The notes under the pieces were generated by a model. It saw only the letters and a program-made list of their open reading frames with translations, made no database searches and was not told the DNA's origin. Shown here piece by piece: positions 7,340-16,286 of a stretch of DNA of 64,000 bases. The stretch's first letter is position 1; the number at the start of each line of letters is the position of its first letter. The stretch covers positions 332,985 to 396,984 of the forward strand of contig BJOX01000302.1 of NCBI GenBank assembly GCA_009731375.1, given 5' to 3'. This stretch comes from Paulinella micropora. Lineage: Eukaryota; Cercozoa; Imbricatea; Euglyphida. Made by a program: the position numbers and the translations under genes.

Positions 7340-9208
7340 ATGTACAAAGCGTACTCCAAACCGGTGGCCTACGGCCACAGCGGCAGCGAGGACAGCGAGA
7401 GTGACAGCGAGAGCCTGTCGTCGCAGTCGCGGCCACCCCCGCCCGCCCCCCGGGAGCGCGAGAAGAAGGTCAAGCACCAGGGCGAGGCACGCCCGAAGAA
7501 GGGGTCCAAGCACGAGGCCCGGGAGGACGACGACGACGACGAGGCCGAGGAAGACGACGAGGACTCGGACAGCGACCACCACGTGGCCGACTACCAGGAC
7601 GAGGAGGAGGAAGAGGAGGAAGACGACGACGGGGTGGCGTTCGAGCCCCGAGAAAAGGAGCGGCGGGCCAGGAGCGAACGTGCCGCGGAGAAGCTCGAGC
7701 CGAAGCAGCACAAGAAACGTCGCCGGGACAAGGAGGCCGCGGCGGACAAGCCCCAGCCCAAGAAGGCCAAGGTACGCGCCACGAGCGAGCCGGAGAAGAA
7801 GAAGCGCGAGCGCAGCCCGTCCCGCGCCAAGCCCGGCAAGGCCGGCCGGGCCGCGGACGCCAAGCCCCCCGCCCCGCCGAGCCCGCCCGGCGCCAAGTGT
7901 GCCAAGCGGGCCTGGGCCGTGGGGGCGCTGCGAGAGAAGCTGGCGGCCGGCGGCAAGGTCCCGGCCCACGAGGCCGGCGCTCTGTCGGCGCTGCTGAGCC
8001 TGGAGCCCGTCCCCCCCCCGGCCGGCGACCTGGCGGCCAGGCAGGAGGCGCTGGCGGCGGGGCTGAGGGCGGTGCGCTACGACGCGCAGGTGCCGCCCGC
8101 GCTGCTGCCGTACAAGAGCCGGACGCTGTGGTGTGACAGCAGCCTGCCCGGGCGCCAGTCCCGCCGGAACTGGCCGCTGGGCAAGCAGGCGGTCGTGGAT
8201 ACCAAGCCCCCCGCCAAGCTGGTGGCCGAGGTCGCGGCGTCGGGCCTCGAGGGCAGCGTGGCGCGGGTGGAATCCTCGGGGCGGCTGATGCGCGGGCTCT
8301 GCGTGCCGCCCGCCAAGGAGTCGCCCTGGGCCGGCCCCGCCTACCTGCTGGAGCACGACACGGACGTCGCGCGGCAGGACTTCGCGGGCCTCCGCCTGGA
8401 CGACGTCGGCCACTTCGTGGTGCTCCCCTGGGCGGCGCCCGACAAGAAGAACCAAGAGAGGGTGTTTGTGCGCACCGCCAACGAGGTGCACTGCGCGGCC
8501 ACGCTCCGCGTGCAGGGCGCCGAACAGGAGGGCGCCTTTGTGTTGCACAGCGGGGTGACGGCGTTCCTGGCGCTGGGCTTCGCCCGCGCGCTCCAGCCGT
8601 GGCTGCCGGAGATCGAGGCCCTGGGCAACCGGCGTTACAGCAAGAAGGGGCGCATCTGCGGCTTCTGGGTGCCCACCGTCGTCCTGGACGTGGCGCGCGC
8701 GTACGCTAAGGACGCCCGCTGGCTACCGCCGGGCGTCAGCGCCGAGCCGGAGAGCAAGAGCGGCAGGGCCCGGGGCGCCGCCGACGAGGGCCGCCGCGGC
8801 GCGGCGGCGTCGGGGGCGGGCGCGCAGCTGCCGTTCAAGGGCCTCGCCGAGTGCTGCCGCAAGCTGTGGGCCCAGGAGGCGCAGCTCACCGAGGTGGTCC
8901 GCAAGCAGGTGCGGGAACAGCTGCGGGTGCTGGAGCGCATGGCCAAGCTGCAGGAGGAAAAGCTGGCGCTGCTGGAGCAGTTGGGCCAGGCCGAACGCAC
9001 GGCCGCCGCCGGCGGCGCCCAGCCGGCCGCCGCCCCGGCCGCCACCCCGGCCACCGCGCCCGCCGCCGCCGCCCCCCCCACCGCTGCGCCGGCCGAGCAC
9101 CACGGCGGCGCGGCCCCCCAGGCGCCCGCCCAGCCCGTGGCCGAAGACGCCCCGACCTTCCCGGAGGACGAGGAGGCGGCCTCCCCCCCTAGCCCCGCGG
9201 CCGGCTAG
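7340..9208 (+). CDS. Acidic/basic low-complexity nuclear-type protein with globular centre
   Basis: 622 residues from ATG 7340 (the open frame extends upstream to 7088 only as GC-rich shadow). Residues 15-105 are Ser/Asp/Glu-rich with long acidic runs. Residues 110-185 are Lys/Arg-rich with several nuclear-localisation-like clusters (KKRRRDK, KKKRERS). A globular domain spans about 200-460 (VGHFVVLPWAA, RVFVRTANEVHCAATL, GRICGFWVPTVVLDVA). A coiled coil (KQVREQLRVLERMAKLQEEK) sits at about 515-555, followed by an Ala/Pro tail. The layout resembles chromatin- or nucleic-acid-associated scaffold proteins; this is inference from composition only. Confidence 0.7.
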   Translation: MYKAYSKPVAYGHSGSEDSESDSESLSSQSRPPPPAPREREKKVKHQGEARPKKGSKHEAREDDDDDEAEEDDEDSDSDHHVADYQDEEEEEEEDDDGVAFEPREKERRARSERAAEKLEPKQHKKRRRDKEAAADKPQPKKAKVRATSEPEKKKRERSPSRAKPGKAGRAADAKPPAPPSPPGAKCAKRAWAVGALREKLAAGGKVPAHEAGALSALLSLEPVPPPAGDLAARQEALAAGLRAVRYDAQVPPALLPYKSRTLWCDSSLPGRQSRRNWPLGKQAVVDTKPPAKLVAEVAASGLEGSVARVESSGRLMRGLCVPPAKESPWAGPAYLLEHDTDVARQDFAGLRLDDVGHFVVLPWAAPDKKNQERVFVRTANEVHCAATLRVQGAEQEGAFVLHSGVTAFLALGFARALQPWLPEIEALGNRRYSKKGRICGFWVPTVVLDVARAYAKDARWLPPGVSAEPESKSGRARGAADEGRRGAAASGAGAQLPFKGLAECCRKLWAQEAQLTEVVRKQVREQLRVLERMAKLQEEKLALLEQLGQAERTAAAGGAQPAAAPAATPATAPAAAAPPTAAPAEHHGGAAPQAPAQPVAEDAPTFPEDEEAASPPSPAAG

Positions 9209-9493
9209 GCGGGCCAGCGCTAGGTGCGGCAGGCGGACCAGCAGCCGCCGCGGTCGGAGAGGCCCGGCCCCCCCCCCCCCCCCCCCCCCCGGGGGCNNNN
9301 NNNNNNCGCCCTCCCGGGGGACAGAAGGAAGAGAGAGAGAGAGAGGGAGGAGAGGGGAGAGAGTGAGGAGGGGGGGAGTGGGGGGGCTTGGGCCCCGGCG
9401 GTCGGCCGTCCGAGCATTAAAAAAAGACGTCGTGACACTCCGCCAGCGTGCACCCGTGCGGGGGCAGTTCCGGCCGGCCGGCCCCGCTGCAGC
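9209..9493. promoter_or_regulatory. Spacer with poly-C run, gap and GA repeat
   Basis: Contains an 18-C run (about 9270-9289), a 10-N gap (9297-9306), a GA-repeat/purine tract (9330-9380) and ATTAAA at 9416-9421 for the upstream gene. Presumably also holds the promoter of the gene starting at 9494. Confidence 0.45.
9416..9421 (+). terminator. Polyadenylation signal ATTAAA
   Basis: ATTAAA about 210 bp after the stop of the gene at 7340-9208 and 73 bp before the next start. Confidence 0.5.
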
Positions 9494-10882
9494 ATGAGTC
9501 TGCCCCCCCCGGCGCCCGACCGGAGGCTGGGGGCCGCGCCCGTCACCGTCGCCTGGACGCTGGGCAGGTCCAAGGGCCGCCTGCAGGCCGCCCTGCTGCC
9601 GTCCGTGGACCCCGCGTGCCCCCGGTCGTGTTGGTACCTCTGTCCGACGACGCCGGCCTTTACGAACTGCGTCCGCCGGGCCCTGGCCGGGGGCCGGGCC
9701 GCCCTCGGGCGTGGCCTGGCCCTCGCGGCCAACTTTGAGCTGCTCGAGGACCAGGAGCGGCTGTTGTGTTTGGGCCTGATCGACGGCGTGTCCGGCGAGG
9801 CGCTGTTGTACCTGCGGGGCTCGACCGGCCGGCCGGCGCCGCCCCTAGCCCAGTGGTGCCTCCGGACCGACCGCCCCACCCTGATCGGGGGGGGGCCGGT
9901 GTCCGCCACCGGCTACGTGCAGCGCGGCGGCTGGTGGCTGCTGAGCTGCGCGGCCGCCGACCAGAGCTTGTTTGGCCTGGGCTACCCCGTCGCCCAGCGG
10001 GGGCGGTCCGCGGGCCTGGTCGTCGCCCGCGGGGCGGACCACTACTACTGCCTGGGCTGGGCCCAGGTGCTGGCGTGCCGGCACCAGCTGCTGCACTACT
10101 GGCGGGCCGCGCCCGCGCCGCCGCCGCCGGACCTCCCCGGCGAACGCCTGGCCGTGACCCGGGTCGAGGGCGGGGCGCCCTGGCTGCAGGCCCTGTTGGC
10201 CCAGCAGGGCGCGCCGAGCGGAGACGACGCCGACTACTTGCACGTCTGGTGGCAGTGCGTGCCGCCGGGCGCCACGGTCAGTGTGGCCCGGCCGGGGGGC
10301 ACCGTCCACTCGGTCCGGGCGGCCACGCCGGCCGAGCGCACCACGCCGTGGCCCGAGCCCACGGCGCGGGCCCCACCCCCCCCGGCCCCGACCTGCACGG
10401 TGCGCCTGCCCCGCACGGCCGGGCACTGGCGCCTGCTCACTCCTCAAGTGCTGGCCTGGTGGTACTGGCGCTGCCACTACTGGCCCGCCGGGCCGCCGCC
10501 CGAGTGTTGTACCGGCGAGCTCACGCCGGCGGGGCCCCGCCACCAGGCCCTGTGCCCCTGGGGCCGGCACCGGACGTCGTCGGGGGGGGCCCTCTCCTTC
10601 ACCTGCCACCCGGGCGGCCGGCCGGGGGTGCCCGACGCGTGCCGGGCGCTGGCCGCCGGCGTGCTGCAGGGCCGTGTCCGGGCCGTGGACGGGCACACGG
10701 AAGCCTCGCTCATGTGGGCGGCCCTGACCCAGGGCGCCGCCGGCCGCCCGCCGGCCTCGCTGCGCCTCGAGCTCGAGGGGCTCGCCGCGCCCTACTCGCG
10801 CCTCGTGACGCTGGTGCTAGACCTGACGGACCCCCCGGCGGCGTCCGACCACGCCGCGCACACGGAGCTAAGGCAGGGCTAA
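9494..10882 (+). CDS. Unknown 462-residue protein, Trp/Cys-rich
   Basis: ATG 9494. Repeating hydrophobic-glycine segments (GYVQRGGWWLLSCAAADQSL, GLVVARGADHYYCLGWAQVL, CRHQLLHYWRA; later VLAWWYWRCHYW). The halves look similar (GxxxWLL and CxxQxLxxYWR type motifs), suggesting an internal duplication with a Pro-rich linker at about 290-305. No signal peptide and no recognised domain. It is convergent with the short minus-strand gene at 10979. Confidence 0.65.
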   Translation: MSLPPPAPDRRLGAAPVTVAWTLGRSKGRLQAALLPSVDPACPRSCWYLCPTTPAFTNCVRRALAGGRAALGRGLALAANFELLEDQERLLCLGLIDGVSGEALLYLRGSTGRPAPPLAQWCLRTDRPTLIGGGPVSATGYVQRGGWWLLSCAAADQSLFGLGYPVAQRGRSAGLVVARGADHYYCLGWAQVLACRHQLLHYWRAAPAPPPPDLPGERLAVTRVEGGAPWLQALLAQQGAPSGDDADYLHVWWQCVPPGATVSVARPGGTVHSVRAATPAERTTPWPEPTARAPPPPAPTCTVRLPRTAGHWRLLTPQVLAWWYWRCHYWPAGPPPECCTGELTPAGPRHQALCPWGRHRTSSGGALSFTCHPGGRPGVPDACRALAAGVLQGRVRAVDGHTEASLMWAALTQGAAGRPPASLRLELEGLAAPYSRLVTLVLDLTDPPAASDHAAHTELRQG

Positions 10883-10902
10883 AACAAACGCACCGGCTGG
10901 CT

Positions 10903-10908
10903 TTTAAT
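10903..10908 (-). terminator. Polyadenylation signal ATTAAA, minus strand
   Basis: tttaat on the plus strand, 71 bp beyond the stop of the minus gene at 10979. Confidence 0.5.
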
Positions 10909-10978
10909 GGACAGACAAAAGGAACCAGCGCCGGCGCGCGGTACCAGGAGGGCGGGGGCGCCGGAGCCCCGCGCCGGC

Positions 10979-11350
10979 CTACAGGCCGCCCGGCTCCTGC
11001 AGCCGCACTGACAGCAGCTTCGCGGGGTCTTGCAGCGGTTGTTCCCAGCGCAGATGGCCTTCGGCCCACACGCGGGACATGTCCAGCATGTGCACGTGCC
11101 GCCGCCGCGCCGCCGACCAGAAGGTGCGGGTGCAGAACAGGCTCTTGTCCTGCAGGGCCTGGATGCAAGCCGCGCGCAGGTGGGGGCTAGAGCCCAGGCG
11201 CAGCCGCGGGTCGGCTAGGTAACGCCAGGACAGCGCCAGGTCCACCAGGCCCTCCTGGGGCACACAAGCCGCGGCCAGGATAGGATTCTCCGTCTCGGGC
11301 CGGTACACCAAGGACAGCGGGGCCAGGGGCGGGGGCGGTCCGTCCCCCAT
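10979..11350 (-). CDS. Unknown 123-residue protein
   Basis: ATG 11350 was chosen because residues before it in the same frame look like random GC-rich translation. Contains ENPILAAACVPQEGLVDLAL, then RYLADPRLRLGSSPHLRAAC and SLFCTRTFWSAARRR. Likely a small alpha-helical domain. A GTGAGTGC splice-donor-like motif lies upstream on the same strand (11487-11497), so a 5' exon is possible. Confidence 0.5.
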   Translation of the reverse strand: MGDGPPPPLAPLSLVYRPETENPILAAACVPQEGLVDLALSWRYLADPRLRLGSSPHLRAACIQALQDKSLFCTRTFWSAARRRHVHMLDMSRVWAEGHLRWEQPLQDPAKLLSVRLQEPGGL

Positions 11351-11486
11351 GCAATGCCCGCAGCTTCTGCGCACGGTCCGGCGGCCGCCACGCACACCCC
11401 CGGCCTGCCCCCTCCTCCCCCCCCCTCACCCGGCCGCTCCCTCCTCGCGCCCGCGGCAGTCCGCCCCGCGGCGCTCGGCCCCCGGG

Positions 11487-11497
11487 CCAGCACTCAC
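11487..11497 (-). promoter_or_regulatory. Splice-donor-like motif GTGAGTGCTGG, copy 1
   Basis: The minus strand reads gtgagtgctgg. The same 11-mer occurs at 17577-17587, and with one change (gtgagtgccgg) at 29168-29178. It matches the eukaryotic 5' splice consensus GTGAGT. Alternatively it is a plus-strand element about 120 bp upstream of the gene at 11621. Function not established. Confidence 0.3.
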
Positions 11498-11620
11498 GTT
11501 CCCCCCTCCCCCTCCCCTCTCCTGCCCGCCGGCGCGCAGCGCTCCGTGCCGGCCCGTGCGGCAGCCACTCGCCAAAAAGCAGAGCGCACGGCCGCCGTCG
11601 TCTGCCTCTCACCCCAGCGC

Positions 11621-11893
11621 ATGAGTTGCGGATCTTGTTTCCGGGAGGGGCAGGCCCTGCTGGCGTGCGCCGAGTGCGACGTAGGGGGTTATTGCCAGCC
11701 GTGCCTCCAGCTACACCAGGAAACGACTTGTGCGGGGACGCGGCGGCAGGCCGAGGCGGCCGCCCGGCAGACCGAGGCGGCGGGGCTCGTCCATCTGCTG
11801 CGGGGCTGCCGGATCAGCGAGGACCCCGCCGAAGAAGAAGACGGCGCGTTTGTCTGCGAGGCGTGCCGCGCCGCCCAGCAGCAGCAGCAGTGA
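11621..11893 (+). CDS. Small Cys-rich, probable zinc-binding protein
   Basis: 90 residues from ATG 11621. The N-terminus has CGSC, then CAECDVGGYCQPC, H and C, spaced like a B-box or other treble-clef zinc finger (C-x2-C-x10-C-x2-C-x4-C-x2-C-x4-H-x5-C). An Ala/Glu helix follows, then CRISEDPAEE, CEAC and a terminal Gln run. The Gln run comes from a cag repeat. Probably a small adaptor; partner unknown. Confidence 0.65.
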   Translation: MSCGSCFREGQALLACAECDVGGYCQPCLQLHQETTCAGTRRQAEAAARQTEAAGLVHLLRGCRISEDPAEEEDGAFVCEACRAAQQQQQ

Positions 11894-12176
11894 CCGGCGG
11901 CAGGGCGCGGCGTCGACAGTGGCCGCGTGCTCCGGCCCCGCGGCCAGCAGCACCTCGCGGTTCAGTGGCGCGGGGGTAGTAAGTCCGTGACCAGCCCGGC
12001 ATCGTTCGTGGCCGGCCCGGCGTGCTCCGCCAGCAGGTCCTGAGTCCTTGGCCCTTTCTCTAGCTGTTCGTCCTGGCGCCGAAGAAGGGAGGGAGGGGGC
12101 ACCCCTCCTCTCTCAGGCCCCCTGCCCCCTCCCCGCCTTGCTCTCCCTGGGAGAACGAAAAAGCCTGGCAAACACT

Positions 12177-12182
12177 AATAAA
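12177..12182 (+). terminator. Polyadenylation signal AATAAA
   Basis: AATAAA between the Cys-rich gene ending at 11893 and the ATG at 12219. Confidence 0.6.
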
Positions 12183-12218
12183 AGAAACTCCCTGACAGAC
12201 CACGCGTGTCTTCGAGTT

Positions 12219-12779
12219 ATGGAGCCCGGCACGGACCAGTCTTGGCAGTTTAAGTACGTGGGAGGAAGCCCCGTGGCCTGGTGCCAAGGGGAGCTCTGCG
12301 CTGCGGTGACGGGTGTGCTGGATAGCCTGGCCTCCGAGGTCGCGCATCAGCAAGAAGAAGTTGCAACACTAAAATGGCGGGTAGAGAAGCATGTGGCTTG
12401 GTACCCGGGGAAAAGAAGACACAAACGCGCGATTCACCGTCTTACCACCCAACAACTTTGTGCTGAGCTAGAAAAAAAGGAAACAGCACTGGCGGAGCTG
12501 GAGGGAAGTCGCAACGAGTTGGAGGTTACGGTTAGCGTCAGGAAGCGGGCCAGGACCTGCGCGCAGCCGTCGGGGGTTGTAGCCACCAGGGACGAACACC
12601 CCGCCCCCCCCTCCCCCGAGCAGTGCCAGTGCCCAGAGTCGCCCCCCTCCTCCGAGCTATGCCAGTGCCCGGAGTCACCCCCCTCCGCTGAGCAGTGCCA
12701 GTGCCCGGAGTCACACCCCTCCTCCGAGCTGTGCCAGTGCCCGGAGTCGAGGGAGGCGGACGGGGCGCCCCGGGTTTAG
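12219..12779 (+). CDS. Coiled-coil protein with Cys-Pro repeat tail
   Basis: 186 residues from ATG 12219. Residues 25-105 form an amphipathic helical region with coiled-coil character (VAHQQEEVATLKWRVEKHV; LCAELEKKETALAELE), interrupted by a basic patch (GKRRHKRAIHR). The C-terminus carries four copies of a 12-13 residue repeat with the core QCPES-x-PSSE-x-C. Its first 380 bp are clearly lower in GC than neighbouring genes. The tail repeats are a tandem duplication at the DNA level. AATAAA follows at 12837-12842. Function unknown. Confidence 0.65.
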   Translation: MEPGTDQSWQFKYVGGSPVAWCQGELCAAVTGVLDSLASEVAHQQEEVATLKWRVEKHVAWYPGKRRHKRAIHRLTTQQLCAELEKKETALAELEGSRNELEVTVSVRKRARTCAQPSGVVATRDEHPAPPSPEQCQCPESPPSSELCQCPESPPSAEQCQCPESHPSSELCQCPESREADGAPRV

Positions 12780-12836
12780 TCCGCGCCGGGGCAGGGAGAA
12801 AGCCAGACTTTTTCTGTTGTTCATGCTGGCGGCGGC

Positions 12837-12842
12837 AATAAA
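12837..12842 (+). terminator. Polyadenylation signal AATAAA
   Basis: 58 bp after the stop of the coiled-coil gene. Confidence 0.6.
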
Positions 12843-12964
12843 CCGAGGGCACCCATACCTAGTCGCTGGCAGCTGCCGGGCCGGCTGGCGTCCGGCCGCT
12901 ACGCACACGGACCACTCGCGGCCGGAGCAGGACACCGGCCTGCGCTGCCCGGGGCGGGGCGGGG

Positions 12965-14083
12965 CTAGGACAGGGCCGGGTACGCGGGCAGCCAGTACCA
13001 CCAGTGGCCCCAGTGCCGGCGGTTGGTGCGCCTGACGGCGGCGTCCGCGGGCGAGCTGGCGCTTCCCCACCACTGGAGTTCCTTGCTCACGGCCCAGCCC
13101 TCCAGGTCGAAGGCCCGGTAGCCGCCCCGGCGCTCCTCGGCGGGCTCGGGGTGCTGGTAAGCGCCCGCCCGCTCCCAGAGCACCGGCGGGAGCGTAGGCA
13201 CCCAGTCGCTGCTGCGGTACAGGCGCAGCCAGCGCCGCCGGCCGCCCCGGCGGAACTCGGACAGCAGCAGCTCGTTGCCGGCGCGGTCCGCCAGCTTGGG
13301 CGCGCCGAACGTGACGCACGTGATGGCAGGGCCGGGGTCCCAGCCCAACGTGTTGGCCAGGCCCACGACCAGGAGCGGCGCCATGGCCCCCCCCAGCGAC
13401 ATGCCCACCACGTACAACTCGTCGGGCGGGTGCCGCCGCAAGAGCTCCTGCAGCCGGCAGAAGCAGGGGGGCGTCGCCGCGCGGCAGAAACCCCGGTGCA
13501 GCTTGAGGTCGGGCGCCCGGGGGTTCTGCTCGTAGAACCTCTGGGCCGCCGCCCCCAGACCGTCCCGCAGGGTCGGCGGGGCCGCGCCCCCCGCCGGCCG
13601 CGGGCTGCCCCGGGCCAGGCCGCGCTCCGCGTGGAGGTCCAGGTCCAGCCGGTGGTTAGGCGCGGTCCACGTGCCGCGGACCGCGATCCAGAACTTGCGC
13701 CGCGCGTCCGACCAGCCGACGACGCACCCGGTCTGCGTCCGGGCGCACACCACCGACTCCAGGCACAGGTCCGCGCCGCCGCCGGCCGTTGTCGCCGCGG
13801 CCGGCGGCACGGCCCGGCACTGGACCTGCCGCCGGTCGTACCAGAAGGCCAGCGCACACTGCCCGTGCTGGCCCAGCCGCCAGGTGTGAGCTTGCAGCAC
13901 GCTGCGCGCTTGCGCCGGCGAGAGCGGCTCCCCCTCGCCTGCCAGCCAGTCCCACAGCCGCAGGTCCCGGGCGCGCAGCAGCCGCTCTACGCAGGCCGTC
14001 GGATAGCACGACACGGACGCCAACACGGCGTGCGCCACCCAGCACGCGAGCGGGAGCTCGGCTTCCTCCGTTCGCGAGGCCAT
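12965..14083 (-). CDS. Class 3 (alpha/beta-hydrolase) lipase
   Basis: 372 residues from ATG 14083. The lipase 3 family hydrolyses acylglycerols or phospholipids with a Ser-Asp-His triad. Seen: FWIAVRGTW (oxyanion-loop strand, about 140), LHRGFCRAA (about 195), the nucleophile elbow VVGMSLGGAMAPLL with Ser at about 229, VTFGAPKLAD (about 255), and RSSDWVPTLPP (about 290), where the Asp fits the acidic triad member. The His could be one of those in RRHWGHWWYW near the C-terminus. No signal peptide is evident (start MASRTEEAEL), so it probably acts inside the cell or in a particle. The upstream gap-containing spacer separates it from the frame-broken gene at 14484. Lipases of this family occur in several large DNA viruses and in all cellular lineages. 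Confidence 0.85.
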   Translation of the reverse strand: MASRTEEAELPLACWVAHAVLASVSCYPTACVERLLRARDLRLWDWLAGEGEPLSPAQARSVLQAHTWRLGQHGQCALAFWYDRRQVQCRAVPPAAATTAGGGADLCLESVVCARTQTGCVVGWSDARRKFWIAVRGTWTAPNHRLDLDLHAERGLARGSPRPAGGAAPPTLRDGLGAAAQRFYEQNPRAPDLKLHRGFCRAATPPCFCRLQELLRRHPPDELYVVGMSLGGAMAPLLVVGLANTLGWDPGPAITCVTFGAPKLADRAGNELLLSEFRRGGRRRWLRLYRSSDWVPTLPPVLWERAGAYQHPEPAEERRGGYRAFDLEGWAVSKELQWWGSASSPADAAVRRTNRRHWGHWWYWLPAYPALS

Positions 14084-14483
14084 GACAACCGAACGGGCGC
14101 GCGCCGGGGCGTGCGGCCGGAGACAGAAAGGAGACACTGCTCCCCGCCTGCCTCGCGTGATTTACCAGGGTACCCGACCCGGCCGGGAGACGACACCGTC
14201 CGCGCACGGGGAAGGGGGGGCCGGGCCACTCTCCCTGCCGGCGCCCACTCCTGCGTCTNNNNNNNNNNNNNNNNNNNNNNNNNNNNNNNNNNNNNNNNNN
14301 NNNNNNNNNNNNNNNNNNNNNNNNNNNNNNNNNNNNNNNNNNNNNNNNNNNNNNNNNNNNNNNNNNNNNNNNNNNNNNNNNNNNNNNNNCCCCCCCCCCC
14401 GCGCTTGTGCTCGTAGCCCTTATCCGGGAGGCGCCGGAGGATGGGCGTGTGGTAAAAGGGGGGCACTCCCACGACAGTTTGGC
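14084..14483. promoter_or_regulatory. Divergent spacer with gap and poly-C
   Basis: Between the lipase start and the plus-strand ATG at 14484. Holds a 131-N gap (14259-14389) followed by an 11-C run. Confidence 0.4.
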
Positions 14484-14797
14484 ATGGCCGGAAGGGCCAG
14501 GGGGAGACGCCTGTCTGCAGATGGGAATGTGGAGGATGGGGGAGCCCCCGCAGCGGCCAAGGCAGGGGCGCGCTAGGCCGGGCCCTGCACGACTTCTATG
14601 CCGAGGCCGTCGAGCCGAGCGAGGTTGTCAGTGAGTGGGATGCTTTCCGGCGCGAGAGAAATAACCGGGCCAGGGACAAGTCGCTGGTTTGGGCGTGCTA
14701 CCGAAGAAGGCACAACCAATTCAGGAGGTGGTGTAGGAAGAAGGGGGACAGAGAGGTCCAAGACATCTTTGGTGTGCCACTGACGACGCCGGCGTGA
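14484..14797 (+). pseudogene. Small basic gene, frame-broken or spliced
   Basis: ATG 14484 opens a frame that stops at 14576. The adjacent frame, offset by -1 and without its own ATG, is open from about 14455 to a TGA at 14797 and looks strongly coding (residues include LHDFYAEAVEPSEVV, then WDAFRRERNNRARDK and CYRRRHNQFRRWCRKKGD). ATTAAA at 14948-14953 follows. Either the 5-C run near 14545 has an indel error, or the product needs a -1 shift or splicing. The C-terminal part is Arg/Lys/Trp-rich and could bind nucleic acid. Family unknown. Confidence 0.45.
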
Positions 14798-14947
14798 ACA
14801 CCGGCCGGCTCGAGTGCCGGCGGCCGCCCCCGCCCTGCCGCTGCACCGGACCACAGCCCCCGCGTTAGCCCGCGCGGCTGCGTAGCGTGGCGAGAACACG
14901 CAGAGACACCAGGGGGCCGGCAGATCTTTCGGCCGCTCTCTTTTAGT

Positions 14948-14953
14948 ATTAAA
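14948..14953 (+). terminator. Polyadenylation signal ATTAAA
   Basis: About 150 bp downstream of the stop at 14797. Confidence 0.5.
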
Positions 14954-15077
14954 GCCCTGGTCACGAGCTGTCTTCAGCCCCTTCCCCGGCAAGCTCTTCC
15001 TGCTTTCCCCCCCGGCCCTCCCAGCTTGCCACGGCCGGCCCCCGCTACGTTAGTCCAGGTTCAAAGGCTTTCTTGGC

Positions 15078-15083
15078 TTTAAT
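15078..15083 (-). terminator. Polyadenylation signal ATTAAA, minus strand
   Basis: tttaat directly adjacent to the TGA stop of the MYND gene (15086-15088), so the signal begins three bases beyond the stop. Confidence 0.6.
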
Positions 15084-15085
15084 CA

Positions 15086-15730
15086 TCACCCACACGGCAG
15101 AGCACCGGCGGAGGCGGCGGGCGCGGCGTGGGGCGCCGGCAGCCGCACGGCCCAGGTCTTCTTGTGCCACCAAAACCAACCGGCCGGCAGCGTCTGGGGC
15201 AGGTCCGCGGGCCTGACGAGGGCCTCGACCACCAGGCCGGCGCCGGGCTGCTGGGCCAGCAGGTCGCGGACGTAAGCCTTCTGGGGGACCTCCAGGTCGC
15301 GCGCCGGCCAGAAGGAGCAGGCCACGCCGTCCTGGCCGGGCCTGGCCGCCGCGTACACCACGCCTCCGCGCGCGCCGGGGGGCCGCAGGGTGTGCAGGGC
15401 CTCGGCCAGGCCCCCCGGGCCGGTGGCGCGCTCCACGAAGAGGCCGGCCAGGGCCCGCTCGGCGCTGCCCACGCCGCACACGCCGGCGTGGTGCTCGGCA
15501 TCGATCACGCGGCACTGCCGGTCACAGTACCAAGTCACGTCACACCGGGGGCAGCGGGCGCGGCCGCCCGGCTGGTCCGCCGCCCACCACGCCTGGCAGG
15601 CGGCGCGCCCACAGAGCTGCCACAAGACCTCGCGCGGCGGGCGCAAGCGCGGGACAATCACGACGCGCCGCTTCCGTCCGACCCGCTCCACTACGGCGGC
15701 GCGGGCCCGGCGCTTGCGCTTGCGGGTCAT
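15086..15730 (-). CDS. MYND zinc-finger protein
   Basis: 214 residues from ATG 15730. The N-terminus is very basic (MTRKRKRRARA, GRKRR), a likely nuclear signal. The MYND-type zinc finger spans residues 40-85 with ligands at about C40, C45, C60, C63, C69 (TWYCD), C73, H81 and C85, matching the YC-x3-C ... H-x3-C end of the family. The C-terminal half (VVYAAARPGQDGVACSFWPA, GAGLVVEALVRPADLPQTLP) is of unknown fold. MYND fingers bind proline-rich peptides and recruit corepressors; in SMYD enzymes MYND is inserted in a SET domain. A SMYD-like SET gene lies 3.6 kb away (19372-22170), so the pair may act together; that is inference. Confidence 0.8.
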   Translation of the reverse strand: MTRKRKRRARAAVVERVGRKRRVVIVPRLRPPREVLWQLCGRAACQAWWAADQPGGRARCPRCDVTWYCDRQCRVIDAEHHAGVCGVGSAERALAGLFVERATGPGGLAEALHTLRPPGARGGVVYAAARPGQDGVACSFWPARDLEVPQKAYVRDLLAQQPGAGLVVEALVRPADLPQTLPAGWFWWHKKTWAVRLPAPHAAPAASAGALPCG

Positions 15731-16286
15731 AAGTCGTCGGGTGCCACGGAGGGGGGTGCTCAAAGCTGCGACGGGGGCGCTCCTAGTGTGCGCGATCGCT
15801 ACTCGGCGGTCGGCCGCCGGCTGCTTTCTGTGGCGGACGAGGGGGCGGGTACAGGAAGAGCCCCCCCCCACGGGCGCCCGCNNNNNNNNNNNNNNNNNNN
15901 NNNNNNNNNNNNNNNNNNNNNNNNNNNNNNNNNNNNNNNNNNNNNNNNNNNNNNNNNNNNNNNNNNNNNNNNNNNNNNNNNNNNNNNNNNNNNNNNNNNN
16001 NNNNNNNNNNNNNNNNNNNNNNNNNNNNNNNNNNNNNNNNNNNNNNNNNNNNNNNNNNNNNNNNNNNNNNNNNNNNNNNNNNNNNNNNNNNNNNNNNNNN
16101 NNNNNNNNNNNNNNNNNNNNNNNNNNNNNNNNNNNNNNNNNNNNNNNNNNNNNNNNNNNNNNNNNNNNNNNNNNNNNNNNNNNNNNNGCCCCCCCCCCAC
16201 TGCACCGCATCCCCCCCCTGCTGCCCTGCCCGCACGGTAGCCGCTCACGGCGTCGTCGTAAAAGGCCCCTTCCCTCCCGTCGGGTG
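15731..16286. promoter_or_regulatory. Divergent spacer with large gap
   Basis: Between the MYND gene start and the secreted EGF protein start. 306 Ns at 15882-16187, flanked by a 9-C run on the left and an 11-C run on the right. Confidence 0.4.
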
